Assembly: GCA_015068035.1 (NCBI GenBank)
Contig: SVLI01000006.1
Coordinates: 84,982 to 148,981, forward strand
Length of the DNA stretch: 64,000 nt
Direction of reading: 5' to 3'
Source of the DNA: Oscillospiraceae bacterium
Lineage (GTDB): Bacteria > Bacillota > Clostridia > Oscillospirales > Oscillospiraceae
The position numbers and the translations under genes were made by a program. Positions within the stretch are counted from its first letter, which is position 1. The number at the start of each line of letters is the position of its first letter. The notes under the pieces are model-generated. The model had not been told where the DNA came from. It did not search any database and worked only from the letters and a program-made list of their open reading frames with translations. Of the stretch, positions 43,865 through 52,880 are shown piece after piece.

Positions 43865-44602
43865 ATGAAGCAAGAGTTTTTTACGGTTGCGGAAAATACG
43901 TACTTGACCGAAACGGTCTGCCGTATGCGCCTGTCGGGCGATACCGCGGCCATCACCGGCCCCGGCCAGTTTGTGAACATCCAGCTGGAAGGCCACTTTC
44001 TGCGCCGTCCGATCTCGGTGTGTGATGCGGTGCCGGGCGAGCTTACCATTTTGTATAAGGTTGTGGGGAAGGGAACTGCCGCAATGGCAGAGCTTCCTGT
44101 GGGCGCTTCGCTCGATCTTCTGGTGGGCCTCGGCAACGGCTACGATCTGAGCAAGGCGGGGGAGCATCCGCTGCTGCTCGGCGGCGGCGTGGGCGTTCCG
44201 CCCATGTATATGCTGGCGAAAAAGCTGCGGGAAGCCGGAAAAGAGGTTACCGCCGTTCTCGGCTTCAACACCGCAGAAGAAGTGTTCTATGAGCAGGAAT
44301 TCCGTGCCCTTGGCGTGGATACCCGTGTCACAACGGTGGACGGCAGCTATGGCATTCGCGGTTTCGTGACCGATGCCATCGCCGATGTGCCTTATACGCA
44401 TTTTTACACCTGCGGGCCGGAGCCGATGCTCCGCGCGGTGTATGCCGCAACGAAAACCTCCGGCCAGTTCAGCTTTGAGGAGAGAATGGGCTGCGGCTTC
44501 GGCGCCTGCATGGGCTGCTCCTGCAAGACCATTACCGGAAACAAGCGGATCTGCAAAGAGGGTCCTGTGCTGATGAAGGAGGAGATCCTATGGCAGAACT
44601 GA
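43865..44602 (+). CDS. pyrK: Dihydroorotate dehydrogenase electron-transfer subunit
   Basis: 245 residues. The FAD-binding barrel has LRRPISVCD; the NAD-binding lobe has LLLGGGVGVPPMYMLAKKL. The C-terminal CGFGACMGCSCKTI...C supplies the four cysteines of the [2Fe-2S] cluster. It passes electrons from PyrD to NAD+. Its end overlaps pyrD by 13 bases, so the two subunits are translationally coupled. Confidence 0.94.
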   Translation: MKQEFFTVAENTYLTETVCRMRLSGDTAAITGPGQFVNIQLEGHFLRRPISVCDAVPGELTILYKVVGKGTAAMAELPVGASLDLLVGLGNGYDLSKAGEHPLLLGGGVGVPPMYMLAKKLREAGKEVTAVLGFNTAEEVFYEQEFRALGVDTRVTTVDGSYGIRGFVTDAIADVPYTHFYTCGPEPMLRAVYAATKTSGQFSFEERMGCGFGACMGCSCKTITGNKRICKEGPVLMKEEILWQN

Positions 44603-45501
44603 ACGTGGTTTTGTGCGGAATCGGGCTGGATAACCCGATTATTCCCGCCAGCGGCACTTTTGGCTACGGCTATGAATTTGCCGAGCTGTATGACATCAAC
44701 TGCCTTGGCACCTTTTCCTTTAAGGGCACGACGAAAGAGCCCCGCTTCGGCAACCCCACGCCCCGCATTGCAGAGTGCACTTCGGGCATGATCAATGCCG
44801 TGGGGCTGCAGAATCCCGGCGTGGACAAGGTTATTGCCGAGGAATTGCCCAAGCTGCGAAACGTGTTTCACAAGCCGGTCATGGCCAATGTGAGCGGCTT
44901 TTCCGTGGAGGATTACGCGTATACCTGCGAAAAGCTGGATGCCTGCCCGGAGGTGGGCTGGCTGGAAGTGAATATCAGCTGCCCCAACGTGCATGGCGGC
45001 GGCATGAGCTTCGGAACGTCGCCGGAGGCTGCCGCGCAGGTGACGGCTGCCGTGAAAAAGGTGACGACAAAGCCGGTGCTCATCAAGCTCTCTCCGAATG
45101 TGACGGATATTGTGGCTATCGCCCGCGCCTGTGAGGAGGCCGGGGCGGACGGCATCAGCCTGATTAACACCCTGCTCGGAATGCGCATTGACCTGCGCAC
45201 ACGCAAGCCGGTGATCGCCAACAGAATGGGCGGATTTTCCGGCCCCGCCATCTTCCCGGTGGCGCTGCGCATGGTTTACGAGGTTTCCTCTGCCGTGCAG
45301 ATCCCGGTTGTGGGCATGGGCGGCGTGACGAGCGCGGAGGACGTGGTGGAGATGATGCTCGCCGGCGCAACCGCCGTGGAGGTTGGAGCGGCCAATCTTG
45401 TGGATCCCTTTGCCTGCCGGAACATCGTCCGCGATCTGCCGGCGGTTATGGAAAAATACGGAATCCACGCTTTGAAAGAAATTATTGGGGGTGCCCACTG
45501 A
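44590..45501 (+). CDS. pyrD: Dihydroorotate dehydrogenase, catalytic subunit (class 1B)
   Basis: 303 residues, TIM barrel. [10 protein letters not shown] and [18 protein letters not shown] hold the FMN and orotate contacts including the active-site cysteine, and VGMGGV the phosphate loop near the C-terminus. It needs PyrK for NAD-linked oxidation of dihydroorotate. Its stop shares a base with the pyrF start (TGATG). Confidence 0.95.
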   Translation: MAELNVVLCGIGLDNPIIPASGTFGYGYEFAELYDINCLGTFSFKGTTKEPRFGNPTPRIAECTSGMINAVGLQNPGVDKVIAEELPKLRNVFHKPVMANVSGFSVEDYAYTCEKLDACPEVGWLEVNISCPNVHGGGMSFGTSPEAAAQVTAAVKKVTTKPVLIKLSPNVTDIVAIARACEEAGADGISLINTLLGMRIDLRTRKPVIANRMGGFSGPAIFPVALRMVYEVSSAVQIPVVGMGGVTSAEDVVEMMLAGATAVEVGAANLVDPFACRNIVRDLPAVMEKYGIHALKEIIGGAH

Positions 45502-46199
45502 TGGGAAAAGATGTAATCGTCGCCTGTGATTTTGACAGCGCAGAAAAAACCTTTGCGTTTTTGGATTTGTTCACCGGCAAAAAGCCCTTCGTCAAGATCG
45601 GCATGGAGCTTTATTACGCCGAGGGTCCGGATATTGTCCGGGAAATCAAGAAGAGAGGGCATAAGATCTTTTTGGATCTGAAGCTGCACGATATTCCCAA
45701 CACAGTGAAAAAGTCCATGGCCGTTCTTTCTCGGCTGGATGTGGATATGTGCAATCTCCACGCTGCGGGCACCATCCCCATGATGCAGGCGGCGATAGAG
45801 GGCCTGACGCGGGAGGACGGCAGCCGCCCCATGCTGATCGCCGTGACGCAGCTGACCTCCACCGACCAGGAGACCATGCAGCGGGATCTGCTGATAAGCG
45901 AGCCCATCGACGAGGTGGTTATGCACTATGCAGCAAACGCCAAAACCGCGGGGCTGGATGGCGTGGTCTGCTCTCCGCTGGAGGCAGCCAAGGTTCACGA
46001 GCGCTGCGGGGCGGACTTTATGACTGTCACCCCCGGTGTGCGCTTTGCTGACGGCGACAAAGGTGACCAAAAGCGGGTTATGACTCCGGAGGAAGCGAAA
46101 AAAATCGGTTCGGATTATATTGTGGTGGGGCGGCCCATTACGGCCGCGCAGGATCCGGTGGCGGCTTACGAGCGCTGCATCCGTGAATTTGTCGGATAA
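45501..46199 (+). CDS. pyrF: Orotidine 5'-phosphate decarboxylase
   Basis: 232 residues. [13 protein letters not shown] carries the catalytic Lys-Asp array; [11 protein letters not shown] and IVVGRPIT bind the phosphate. Last step of UMP synthesis. The GTG/ATG junction with pyrD (1-base overlap) indicates coupled translation. Confidence 0.95.
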   Translation: MGKDVIVACDFDSAEKTFAFLDLFTGKKPFVKIGMELYYAEGPDIVREIKKRGHKIFLDLKLHDIPNTVKKSMAVLSRLDVDMCNLHAAGTIPMMQAAIEGLTREDGSRPMLIAVTQLTSTDQETMQRDLLISEPIDEVVMHYAANAKTAGLDGVVCSPLEAAKVHERCGADFMTVTPGVRFADGDKGDQKRVMTPEEAKKIGSDYIVVGRPITAAQDPVAAYERCIREFVG

Positions 46200-46230
46200 T
46201 CATTTTGTTCAGATAAAGGAGAAAAGAAAA

Positions 46231-46863
46231 ATGGAAAAACGTATTGCAGAAGGCCTGCTTTCCATTAAAGCCGTGTTCTTCCGTCCGGAGGAGCCCTTCA
46301 TCTGGGCAAGCGGCATTAAGAGCCCCGTGTATTGCGACAACCGTTTGACGCTGACCGCTCCGGCGGTTCGCCAGGATGTGGAAGAGGGGCTTGCCGAGCT
46401 GATTCGCCGGCATTATCCGGAGGCAGAGGTTTTGATGGGTACTTCCACGGCCGGCATCGCCCACGCGGCCATCACGGCGCATCTTATGGGTTTGCCGATG
46501 GGCTATGTCCGCTCGGGCGCCAAGGATCACGGCCGCGGCAACCAGATTGAGGGCAAGCTGGAGCCCGGCCAGAAGGTCGTTGTGGTGGAGGATCTGATCT
46601 CCACCGCCGGCAGTGTGCTGGAGGTTGTGAATGTGCTGCGCGAAGCCGGCGCCGATGTGCTGGGCGTTGTGAGCATTTTCACTTACGGCATGAAAAAGGG
46701 ACTTGAGCGCCTGGCTGCGGCCGAGGTGAAAAACGTTTCCCTGACGAATTTTGATGTGATTGCCGCCACCGCCGCGGAAGCGGGCTATATCCGCCCCGAG
46801 GATGTGGCAAAGCTGATCGCTTTCCGCGATAATCCCTCCGATGAAAGCTGGATCGGAAAATGA
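46231..46863 (+). CDS. pyrE: Orotate phosphoribosyltransferase
   Basis: 210 residues; the start at 46231 follows AAAGGAG. The PRPP-binding motif is [17 protein letters not shown]. It joins orotate to PRPP to form OMP. It overlaps pyrB by four bases (ATGA). Confidence 0.95.
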   Translation: MEKRIAEGLLSIKAVFFRPEEPFIWASGIKSPVYCDNRLTLTAPAVRQDVEEGLAELIRRHYPEAEVLMGTSTAGIAHAAITAHLMGLPMGYVRSGAKDHGRGNQIEGKLEPGQKVVVVEDLISTAGSVLEVVNVLREAGADVLGVVSIFTYGMKKGLERLAAAEVKNVSLTNFDVIAATAAEAGYIRPEDVAKLIAFRDNPSDESWIGK

Positions 46864-47963
46864 GAAGCCTGATTGATATTCCGGATTTTTCCGTGGCGGA
46901 GCTGGACGAGCTCATTGCCTGCGCCAATGATATTATCCGGAATCCGGATGCTTACCGGGACGCCTGCCGCGGCAAGAAGCTTGCCACCATGTTTTTTGAG
47001 CCCTCCACCCGCACGCGCCTGAGTTTCGAGGCGGCCATGCTGGAACTGGGCGGCAGTGTCATCGGTTTTTCGGATCCCGAAACCTCCTCTGCCGCGAAGG
47101 GCGAGAGTGTGGCGGACACTGCGCGTGTGGTGAGTTGCTATGCTGACATCATTGCCATGCGCCATCCCAGAGAGGGCGCACCCTATGTGGCGTCTCAGAG
47201 TGCCACGATCCCGGTCATCAATGCCGGTGACGGCGGCCATGCCCATCCCACCCAGACGCTGGGTGATCTGCTGACCATTCACCGGGAAAAGGGGCGGCTG
47301 GACCATTTGACCGTCGGCTTTTGCGGGGATCTGAAGTATGGCAGAACGGTGCATTCCCTGATCGCCGCGCTCTCCCGCTACGAAGGGATCAAGATCGTGC
47401 TGATCTCGCCGGAAGAGCTGAAGCTGCCGGACTACGTTAAGCTGGATGTGCTGGAAAAATGCAGCATGCCCTATACGGAAACGGCGAGTCTGGAAGAGGC
47501 CATGCCGGGGCTGGATATTCTCTATATGACCAGAATTCAGCGCGAACGCTTTACGGATCCGGAGGAATATGAGCGGCTTAAGGACAGTTACATCCTCACG
47601 CAAAAGAAGATGGAGCTGGCCAAGGCGGATATGTCCGTGATGCATCCGCTGCCCCGCGTCAATGAAATCAGCGTCAAGGTGGACAGCGATCCCCGCGCCT
47701 GCTATTTCCGACAGGCGAAAAACGGCAAGTTTATGCGCATGGCGCTGATTCTCAAGCTGCTTGAGGAAGCAAAAATAAATCCGGAGAGGGAAAAGCCCGA
47801 AGGGGAGCTGCTGGTCAATGAAATACAGTGCCGGAACCCCCGCTGCATCTCCGCTTGCGAGCAGGAACTCGACCATGTTTTTAAGGTGACAGACCAAGCC
47901 GGCGGTGTTTGCCGCTGTTTGTATTGCGAATCCAAAGAAATGATACAGGAAAGGAAGAATTGA
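46860..47963 (+). CDS. pyrB: Aspartate carbamoyltransferase with fused PyrI-like zinc domain
   Basis: 367 residues. The catalytic part (about 1-305) shows [14 protein letters not shown] (carbamoyl phosphate site), HPTQTLGDL and [10 protein letters not shown]. After a linker, residues about 320-362 contain four cysteines spaced C-x4-C-x23-C-x2-C, ending CLYC. That spacing equals the zinc site of the E. coli regulatory chain PyrI, which contacts PyrB. The nucleotide-binding allosteric half of PyrI is missing, so the fusion may stabilise the holoenzyme without CTP control (inference). Confidence 0.93.
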   Translation: MRSLIDIPDFSVAELDELIACANDIIRNPDAYRDACRGKKLATMFFEPSTRTRLSFEAAMLELGGSVIGFSDPETSSAAKGESVADTARVVSCYADIIAMRHPREGAPYVASQSATIPVINAGDGGHAHPTQTLGDLLTIHREKGRLDHLTVGFCGDLKYGRTVHSLIAALSRYEGIKIVLISPEELKLPDYVKLDVLEKCSMPYTETASLEEAMPGLDILYMTRIQRERFTDPEEYERLKDSYILTQKKMELAKADMSVMHPLPRVNEISVKVDSDPRACYFRQAKNGKFMRMALILKLLEEAKINPEREKPEGELLVNEIQCRNPRCISACEQELDHVFKVTDQAGGVCRCLYCESKEMIQERKN

Positions 47964-47966
47964 CAA

Positions 47967-49472
47967 ATGGCGACTTTTATTAACGAGCCCTCCCATACCT
48001 TTAATGAGTATTTGCTCATCCCCGGCTATTCTTCGGATAAATGCATTCCGGCCAATGTGAGCCTGCGCACGCCTTTGGTGAAGTACCGTAAGGGCGAGGC
48101 GCCCGCGATCACCATGAATATCCCGATGGTTTCTGCCATCATGCAAGCGGTATCCGGAGACAAGCTGGCGGTTGCGCTGGCGATGGAAGGCGGCGTTGCT
48201 TTCATTTACGGCTCCCAGTCCATCGAGGATGAGGCCGCCATGGTTCGCCGCGCGAAGAATCACAAGGCCGGCTTCGTGGTTAGCGGTTCCAACATCACGC
48301 CCGATGCCACCATGGCCGACGTGGTTGAGCTGAAGGAGAGAAACGGCTATTCCACCATTGCCGTGACCGATGACGGCACCGCAAACGGCAAGTTGCTCGG
48401 CATTGTTACCGGCCGCGATTACCGCGTGAGCCGTATGGATCCCGCCACGAAGGTTAAAGATTTCATGACGCCCTTTTCCAGACTGGTCTTTGCCAGAGAG
48501 GGCACGACCCTGAAGGAAGCCAACGACATCATCTGGGATCACAAGCTCAATTCTCTGCCCATCGTGGATGCGGAGGATCGCCTGTGCTATCTGGTCTTCC
48601 GCAAGGACTATGACACCCATAAACAGAACCCCAATGAGCTGCTGGATGCCGACAAGCGCTATGTCGTGGGCGCCGGCATCAACACCCGTGACTATGCCGA
48701 GCGCATTCCCGCGCTGCTTGAGGCGGGCGCGGACGTTCTGTGCATTGACTCTTCCGAGGGCTTCTCCGAGTGGCAGCGCCTGACCCTCAAATGGGTGCGC
48801 GAGCACTACGGTGATAAAGTCAAGGTCGGTGCGGGCAATGTCGTGGATGCCAAGGGCTTCCGCTTCCTGGCCGAGGCCGGCGCGGACTTTATCAAGGTCG
48901 GTATCGGCGGCGGTTCCATCTGCATCACCCGTGAGACCAAGGGTATTGGCCGTGGCCAGGCGACGGCGCTGATCGATGTCTGCGCCGAGCGTGACCGTTA
49001 TTTTGAAGAGACCGGCGTCTATATTCCTGTTTGCTCCGACGGCGGCATCGTCTATGATCACCACATCACCCTCGCGCTGGCGATGGGCGCGGATTTCGTT
49101 ATGCTGGGCCGTTACTTCGCCCGCTTTGACGAGAGCCCCTCTCAGAAAGTCAGCATCGGTGGCACTTATTATAAGGAGTATTGGGGCGAGGGTTCTGCCC
49201 GTGCCCGCAACTGGCAGCGCTATGACCTGGGCGGCGACAAGAAGCTTTCCTTTGAAGAGGGCGTGGACTCCTATGTGCCCTATGCCGGCAGCCTGAAGGA
49301 CAATGTGGCGATGTCCCTGGCCAAGGTTCGCTCCACGATGTGCAACTGTGGCGCACTGACCATTGCCGAACTGCAGCAAAACGCCGTGCTTACGCTTGTG
49401 TCGGCCACCAGCATCGTGGAAGGCGGCGCGCACGACGTCATCCAGAAAGAAAAAACCGACGCGATGAAATAA
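47967..49472 (+). CDS. guaB: Inosine-5'-monophosphate dehydrogenase
   Basis: 501 residues, the bacterial variant without the usual short N-terminus. Two CBS domains are inserted ([15 protein letters not shown]..., [15 protein letters not shown]...). The catalytic loop [18 protein letters not shown] has the active cysteine. It oxidises IMP to XMP, the committed step to GMP. It starts three bases after pyrB and ends 17 bases before guaA, so purine and pyrimidine genes share one unit. Confidence 0.93.
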   Translation: MATFINEPSHTFNEYLLIPGYSSDKCIPANVSLRTPLVKYRKGEAPAITMNIPMVSAIMQAVSGDKLAVALAMEGGVAFIYGSQSIEDEAAMVRRAKNHKAGFVVSGSNITPDATMADVVELKERNGYSTIAVTDDGTANGKLLGIVTGRDYRVSRMDPATKVKDFMTPFSRLVFAREGTTLKEANDIIWDHKLNSLPIVDAEDRLCYLVFRKDYDTHKQNPNELLDADKRYVVGAGINTRDYAERIPALLEAGADVLCIDSSEGFSEWQRLTLKWVREHYGDKVKVGAGNVVDAKGFRFLAEAGADFIKVGIGGGSICITRETKGIGRGQATALIDVCAERDRYFEETGVYIPVCSDGGIVYDHHITLALAMGADFVMLGRYFARFDESPSQKVSIGGTYYKEYWGEGSARARNWQRYDLGGDKKLSFEEGVDSYVPYAGSLKDNVAMSLAKVRSTMCNCGALTIAELQQNAVLTLVSATSIVEGGAHDVIQKEKTDAMK

Positions 49473-49489
49473 GAGAAGAGGAGAATAAA

Positions 49490-50473
49490 ATGATGGATAC
49501 GAATGTTCGCCCTGAAAATATGAACCGCATTACCACCCCGGCCCTGGCGGAAGCCTTTATTGCGGAGCAGGTTGCTGCCCTGCGGGCACAGATCGGGGAT
49601 AAAAAGGTGCTGCTGGCGCTGTCCGGCGGCGTGGATTCCTCTGTTGTGGCCGCGCTGCTCATCAAGGCGGTCGGACAGCAGCTGGTTTCCGTGCATGTGA
49701 ACCACGGCCTCCTGCGCAAGAATGAGGCCGAGCAGGTGATCGAGGTTTTCCGCAATCAGATGAACGCCAACCTGGTCTATGTGGACGCAACGGACCGTTT
49801 TCTGAATCTGCTGGCCGGTGTTTCCTCTCCGGAGCAGAAGCGCAAGATCATTGGCGCGGAGTTTATTCGTGTGTTTGAGGAAGAGGCCCGGAAACTGGAG
49901 GGCATCGAGTTCCTCGCGCAGGGCACGATTTATCCGGACATCCTGGAGAGCGACGGCGTGAAGGCGCATCACAACGTGGGCGGTCTGCCGGAGGATATGC
50001 AGTTTGAGCTGGTGGAGCCGCTGAAGCTTCTGTATAAGGACGAGGTGCGCGTGGTGGGTGAGGCGCTTGGTCTGCCGCACGGCATGGTCTATCGTCAGCC
50101 CTTCCCGGGCCCCGGCCTCGGTGTGCGCTGCCTTGGCGCGATCGACCGTCCCCGGCTGGAGGCGTTGCGCGAGGCGGACGCCATTCTTCGCGAGGAGTTC
50201 GATAAGAACGGCCTTGCCGAAAAGGTCTGGCAGTATTTCATCGCCATTCCGGATGTGAAGAGCGTTGGCGTAAAGGACGGCAAGCGCTATGAGGGCTGGC
50301 CGGCCATCATCCGCGCTGTCAACACGCTTGATGCCATGAGCGCGACCATCGAGGAGATCCCCTATGCGCTGCTGCATCACATCACCGAGCGCATCACGCA
50401 TGAGGTGCCCGGCATCAACCGCGTGCTCTATGACCTCACCCCCAAGCCCATCGGCACGATTGAGTGGGAATAA
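49490..50473 (+). CDS. guaA: GMP synthase, ATP-pyrophosphatase subunit only (no glutaminase domain)
   Basis: 327 residues from the ATG at 49490 (GAGG upstream). LLALSGGVDSSVVAALL is the ATP-PPase P-loop; RQPFPGPGLGVR and the C-terminal GTIEWE close the GMP synthase dimerisation domain. The class I glutamine amidotransferase domain that begins ordinary bacterial GuaA (about 200 residues) is absent, as in archaeal two-subunit GuaAb. A separate GuaAa or free ammonia must supply nitrogen. The last codons form one end of the island's direct repeat. Confidence 0.92.
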   Translation: MMDTNVRPENMNRITTPALAEAFIAEQVAALRAQIGDKKVLLALSGGVDSSVVAALLIKAVGQQLVSVHVNHGLLRKNEAEQVIEVFRNQMNANLVYVDATDRFLNLLAGVSSPEQKRKIIGAEFIRVFEEEARKLEGIEFLAQGTIYPDILESDGVKAHHNVGGLPEDMQFELVEPLKLLYKDEVRVVGEALGLPHGMVYRQPFPGPGLGVRCLGAIDRPRLEALREADAILREEFDKNGLAEKVWQYFIAIPDVKSVGVKDGKRYEGWPAIIRAVNTLDAMSATIEEIPYALLHHITERITHEVPGINRVLYDLTPKPIGTIEWE

Positions 50474-50474
50474 T
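50462..50474 (+). repeat. Left attachment core (attL) within guaA stop region
   Basis: GAGTGGGAATAAT encodes the last Glu-Trp-Glu and stop of guaA. It is identical to 63503-63515. Confidence 0.8.
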
Positions 50475-50531
50475 ACCAAAACCGAACTTTTCCAAGTCAT
50501 GACTTGAGAAAGTGCCAGTTTTCTAATTAAC

Positions 50532-50549
50532 TGGCAACGTTTTGGCAAC
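50532..50549 (+). repeat. Arm-type repeat pair, left end
   Basis: TGGCAAC at 50532 and 50543, 11 bases apart, 58 bases inside the left core. The same pair with the same spacing and orientation occurs at 63384-63401. Confidence 0.6.
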
Positions 50550-50572
50550 ATTTGCTTCATTATCCAAATAGT

Positions 50573-50612
50573 AAAGAGCTATCTGATTTGTTATCAATCA
50601 GATAGCTCTTTT
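50573..50612. terminator. Bidirectional terminator at the left island end
   Basis: A 15-bp stem (AAAGAGCTATCTGATT and complement) with T-run; lies just after the stop of the minus-strand gene at 50614. Confidence 0.8.
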
Positions 50613-50613
50613 T

Positions 50614-51270
50614 TTATTTACCTAATTCACAGAACGTAGCACCAAACTTATTAGTTTGGATATATCGTTGAGTTTGGCTTCCCGTATGACTTCCAATCGT
50701 CATGGACTTCATTGCCGAATCGAGTAAACCCAGCGCAATAAGACGATCTGCCCTATACACCTCGCATTGTGTGGTATCTGTAACTTGCTTATTATAAACA
50801 GCATATAGCAGTTGGATGTCCGTAATAAACATTCTCGTTGTCACATCAGACAGCTCACAGAAAAAATCCCAATTGATTTTCTCTTCTACATACGCATGGT
50901 AGAATTTCGCCAACAATTCAGATTTCTTAATATCTACATTTGAGTTCAGAAGAATTAGAACACGGCCCAATTCCTCCTCCGCAAATTTCGAATCTGAGTG
51001 TAAATGAGCCTTATATTTTTCCTTTTGAGACTGGGACAATGTCTTAGAATTGAAAGTATTGATAAACTTTACCGTCTGCTTTAGCAAGTTCCTATCGTGG
51101 ATATTCTGTGCCGTTTTGGCAGCACCAACCAGAAAACCTACAATCGGAACACTCTTGAATAATCCTTCGTCAAGCAGGCTATCAATGCCAAGTTCCGCCA
51201 TTTCAACACACATATCGCTAAGTGTCGGGTCAAATAGTGTTGTTTCAAACGCAGGTACTAATTTATCCAT
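50614..51270 (-). CDS. Unknown protein downstream of the XRE regulator
   Basis: 218 residues from the ATG at 51270 (an upstream TTG at 51282 sits too close to AAAGG). A short hydrophobic stretch, SVPIVGFLVGAAKT, near residue 40 may contact a membrane; the rest is helical with no catalytic motif I know. It follows the XRE gene by 15 bases on the same strand, so they form a two-gene unit reading toward guaA. In an island such pairs are often immunity, toxin or maintenance modules; that is inference. Confidence 0.6.
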   Translation of the reverse strand: MDKLVPAFETTLFDPTLSDMCVEMAELGIDSLLDEGLFKSVPIVGFLVGAAKTAQNIHDRNLLKQTVKFINTFNSKTLSQSQKEKYKAHLHSDSKFAEEELGRVLILLNSNVDIKKSELLAKFYHAYVEEKINWDFFCELSDVTTRMFITDIQLLYAVYNKQVTDTTQCEVYRADRLIALGLLDSAMKSMTIGSHTGSQTQRYIQTNKFGATFCELGK

Positions 51271-51285
51271 ACACTCTACCAACCT

Positions 51286-51813
51286 TTAGTCTTTCAGCTT
51301 GTTCTTAAATGCCTTGACCATCATATCGCTGAACCGCTTGGAGGGAACCTTTACCCAATGCTTGGTAGTGTCGAACTCCGGGTAGCGATAGCGCCAACGG
51401 TCATAATCTTCTCTGGTGATCTCGCCGTTTTCCAGCTTCTCCGCCTGCTCGCTCCATGCAAGCAGCATACTATGTAATTCCGCAGCATCCTTGTTTCCGG
51501 TCTTGTCCACAAAAAGGAAGGGTTCTCCCTCCACTGTGCTGATCCGGATGCCGTACAAATCTTCCAAGGCGAAGAAGGTATGTAAAAGTCCAATGTAGCT
51601 GTCAATGTCGGGAAGTGCCAGAGCTTTAGGGTGTACCCCAAGGCCAGCGGCCAGATCCTCGATCACTTCATCCTTGGGATAGCGGGAACCGTTTTCATAC
51701 TGGGCAACACGGATATCCGCAGATTTCTCCGGATACCCCATCATAATACCCATCATCTTTTGAGTCAGTCCACGCTTTGTACGGAAGAAACGGAGTCTTT
51801 CGCCAAATGCCAT
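51286..51813 (-). CDS. XRE-family transcriptional regulator
   Basis: 175 residues. GERLRFFRTKRGLTQKMMG...RVAQYENGSRYPKDEVIEDLAAGLGV is a standard helix-turn-helix (residues about 4-65). The remaining 110 residues include KHWVKVPSKRFSDMMVKAFKN and are probably a sensing or dimer domain. GGAGTAAT precedes the ATG at 51813. It is divergent from the excisionase-like gene across a two-promoter region, as expected for the island's repressor. Confidence 0.8.
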   Translation of the reverse strand: MAFGERLRFFRTKRGLTQKMMGIMMGYPEKSADIRVAQYENGSRYPKDEVIEDLAAGLGVHPKALALPDIDSYIGLLHTFFALEDLYGIRISTVEGEPFLFVDKTGNKDAAELHSMLLAWSEQAEKLENGEITREDYDRWRYRYPEFDTTKHWVKVPSKRFSDMMVKAFKNKLKD

Positions 51814-51850
51814 ATCACATTACTCCTATTCATGTTTTATTTACAATTCG

Positions 51851-51879
51851 AGTATAGCACGGATAAAATGTGAAGTCAA
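51851..51879 (-). promoter_or_regulatory. Promoter of the XRE gene
   Basis: Minus strand: TTGACT (51874-51879), 17 bases, TATACT (51851-51856). Confidence 0.7.
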
Positions 51880-51923
51880 GAAGAAATTATACAAATCTGA
51901 ATAAGAGTGTGTCATTTTTGCTA

Positions 51924-51952
51924 TTGACGGATACAATTCAATTTAGTATAAT
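51924..51952 (+). promoter_or_regulatory. Promoter of the excisionase-like/TnpV unit
   Basis: TTGACG at 51924, 17 bases, TATAAT at 51947. The leader to the excisionase start is about 170 nt. The 51814-52126 stretch holds these divergent promoters and this leader. Confidence 0.75.
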
Positions 51953-51989
51953 AACAATACAATCTTGTAAGGGTTGTAGTCAAAACTGA

Positions 51990-52163
51990 ATGACCGTCCG
52001 GATAGATATGTACCCAGGGGAAGTAGGCGATGATATGAGCCTGCCAATGGATACGATACGCTGCGAGAGGAGTAGGAACGACATCCGGGAAGAACGGCAC
52101 CCAATAACGAAGAAAGGAGGATTACTATGCCCGAAAAAAACTACCTTAGTGTCGATGAAGTAG
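51990..52163 (+). CDS. Possible 57-codon leader ORF overlapping the excisionase start
   Basis: An open frame from ATG 51990, rich in Arg, Asp and Met (starts MTVRIDMYPGEVGDDM), runs into the excisionase gene in another frame. No clear ribosome site precedes it. It may be a leader peptide, or the DNA may be a structured leader. Weak call. Confidence 0.2.
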   Translation: MTVRIDMYPGEVGDDMSLPMDTIRCERSRNDIREERHPITKKGGLLCPKKTTLVSMK

Positions 52164-52315
52164 CACACGCCATGGGAATTTCCAAGTCGTATGCCTACAA
52201 GATCGTCCGCAAGCTCAATGCGGAGCTTGACAAGCTCGGTTTTCTAACCGTGTCCGGACGAGTCAACCGCCAGTATTTCATGGAACGCACCTGTTATGGA
52301 ACCAAACAAAACTAA
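52127..52315 (+). CDS. Excisionase-like winged helix-turn-helix protein
   Basis: 62 residues. LSVDEVAHAMGISKSYAYKIVRKLNAEL is the MerR/Xis-type DNA-binding helix pair, and LTVSGRVNRQYFMERTCYG matches small proteins that precede the integrase in Gram-positive integrative elements. AAAGGAGG precedes the ATG. It overlaps tnpV by 20 bases. The integrase expected beside it is missing. Confidence 0.75.
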   Translation: MPEKNYLSVDEVAHAMGISKSYAYKIVRKLNAELDKLGFLTVSGRVNRQYFMERTCYGTKQN

Positions 52316-52688
52316 GAAAGGAGTATCAATCTACAACGAGCAAACTGGTTTGCATTACGAATTGGTGGGAGATTATTACCTTCCTCTCCTAACCATCCCG
52401 GAAGAGCCGCCCCTCGGCATCTGGGGGCGGCGCAGGCACCGCTATCTGAAGGAGCATCGTCCGGTGATCTATAACACCATGCTCCTGTCCGGAGATCTCT
52501 TCTCCCATCTGGCAGGAATCGATCAGCAGGCCAAGGATCTACATGACAAGCTGATGAAGCAGCTTGCAGCGCAGGCCGGGATCACTGAGCTGCTCAAAGT
52601 ACAGGATCAGATGGCATGGGTGCAGCAGATGAACGCCATCGATGCCCAAGCCCGGGAAATCATCAATTCAGAACTGGTCTATGCATAA
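52296..52688 (+). CDS. TnpV-like transposon protein
   Basis: 130 residues, similar in plan to TnpV of clostridial mobilisable elements: an N-terminal ...GDYYLPLLTIPEEPPLGIWGRRRHRYLKEHRP, then a helical C-terminus with QMAWVQQMNAIDAQAREIINSELVY. The molecular role of TnpV is unknown; it marks transposon or ICE cargo. A terminator follows at once. Confidence 0.75.
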   Translation: MEPNKTKKGVSIYNEQTGLHYELVGDYYLPLLTIPEEPPLGIWGRRRHRYLKEHRPVIYNTMLLSGDLFSHLAGIDQQAKDLHDKLMKQLAAQAGITELLKVQDQMAWVQQMNAIDAQAREIINSELVYA

Positions 52689-52693
52689 CCGAT

Positions 52694-52733
52694 GCCGTCT
52701 GCGTGAGTTTCTATCTCATGCAGGCGGCTTTTC
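52694..52733 (+). terminator. Terminator after tnpV
   Basis: Long imperfect stem GCCGTCTGCGTGAG/CTCATGCAGGCGGC followed by TTTTCT; insulates the restriction operon. Confidence 0.75.
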
Positions 52734-52742
52734 TCTTTATAG

Positions 52743-52765
52743 TTGTCATTTTTTATTCATGACAA
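52743..52765. promoter_or_regulatory. Operator-like palindrome 1 (upstream of the RM promoter)
   Basis: TTGTCAT-N9-ATGACAA, perfect 7-bp arms. It lies 10 bases upstream of the -35 box and is identical in arms and spacing to 52845-52867. Confidence 0.65.
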
Positions 52766-52775
52766 ACAATTATTC

Positions 52776-52804
52776 TTGACAATCTCAGGTGGCTTGCGTA
52801 TAAT
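52776..52804 (+). promoter_or_regulatory. Consensus promoter of the type I RM operon
   Basis: Perfect TTGACA at 52776, 17-base spacer, perfect TATAAT at 52799. Such a strong promoter would normally need a repressor. Confidence 0.85.
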
Positions 52805-52844
52805 GTTAATGAGGTCGTATTGGCTGAATTTTTTACTACCTCGC

Positions 52845-52867
52845 TTGTCATTTATTTCTCATGACAA
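52845..52867. promoter_or_regulatory. Operator-like palindrome 2 (in the leader)
   Basis: A second TTGTCAT-N9-ATGACAA, 102 bases from the first, in the transcribed leader and ending 13 bases before the first start codon, next to the ribosome site. Confidence 0.65.
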
Positions 52868-52880
52868 CAGGAGATCCAAA

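Noticed and set aside
39329..44401. A 1,690-codon open frame on the minus strand across pyrC-carB-pyrK
   Set aside because: It is exactly antisense to clear pyrimidine genes, has no ribosome site, and its translation is low-complexity Ala/Gly/His/Arg, as expected for antisense of GC-rich codons.
46785..49433. 882-codon minus-strand frame opposite pyrB and guaB
   Set aside because: Antisense shadow of well-identified genes.
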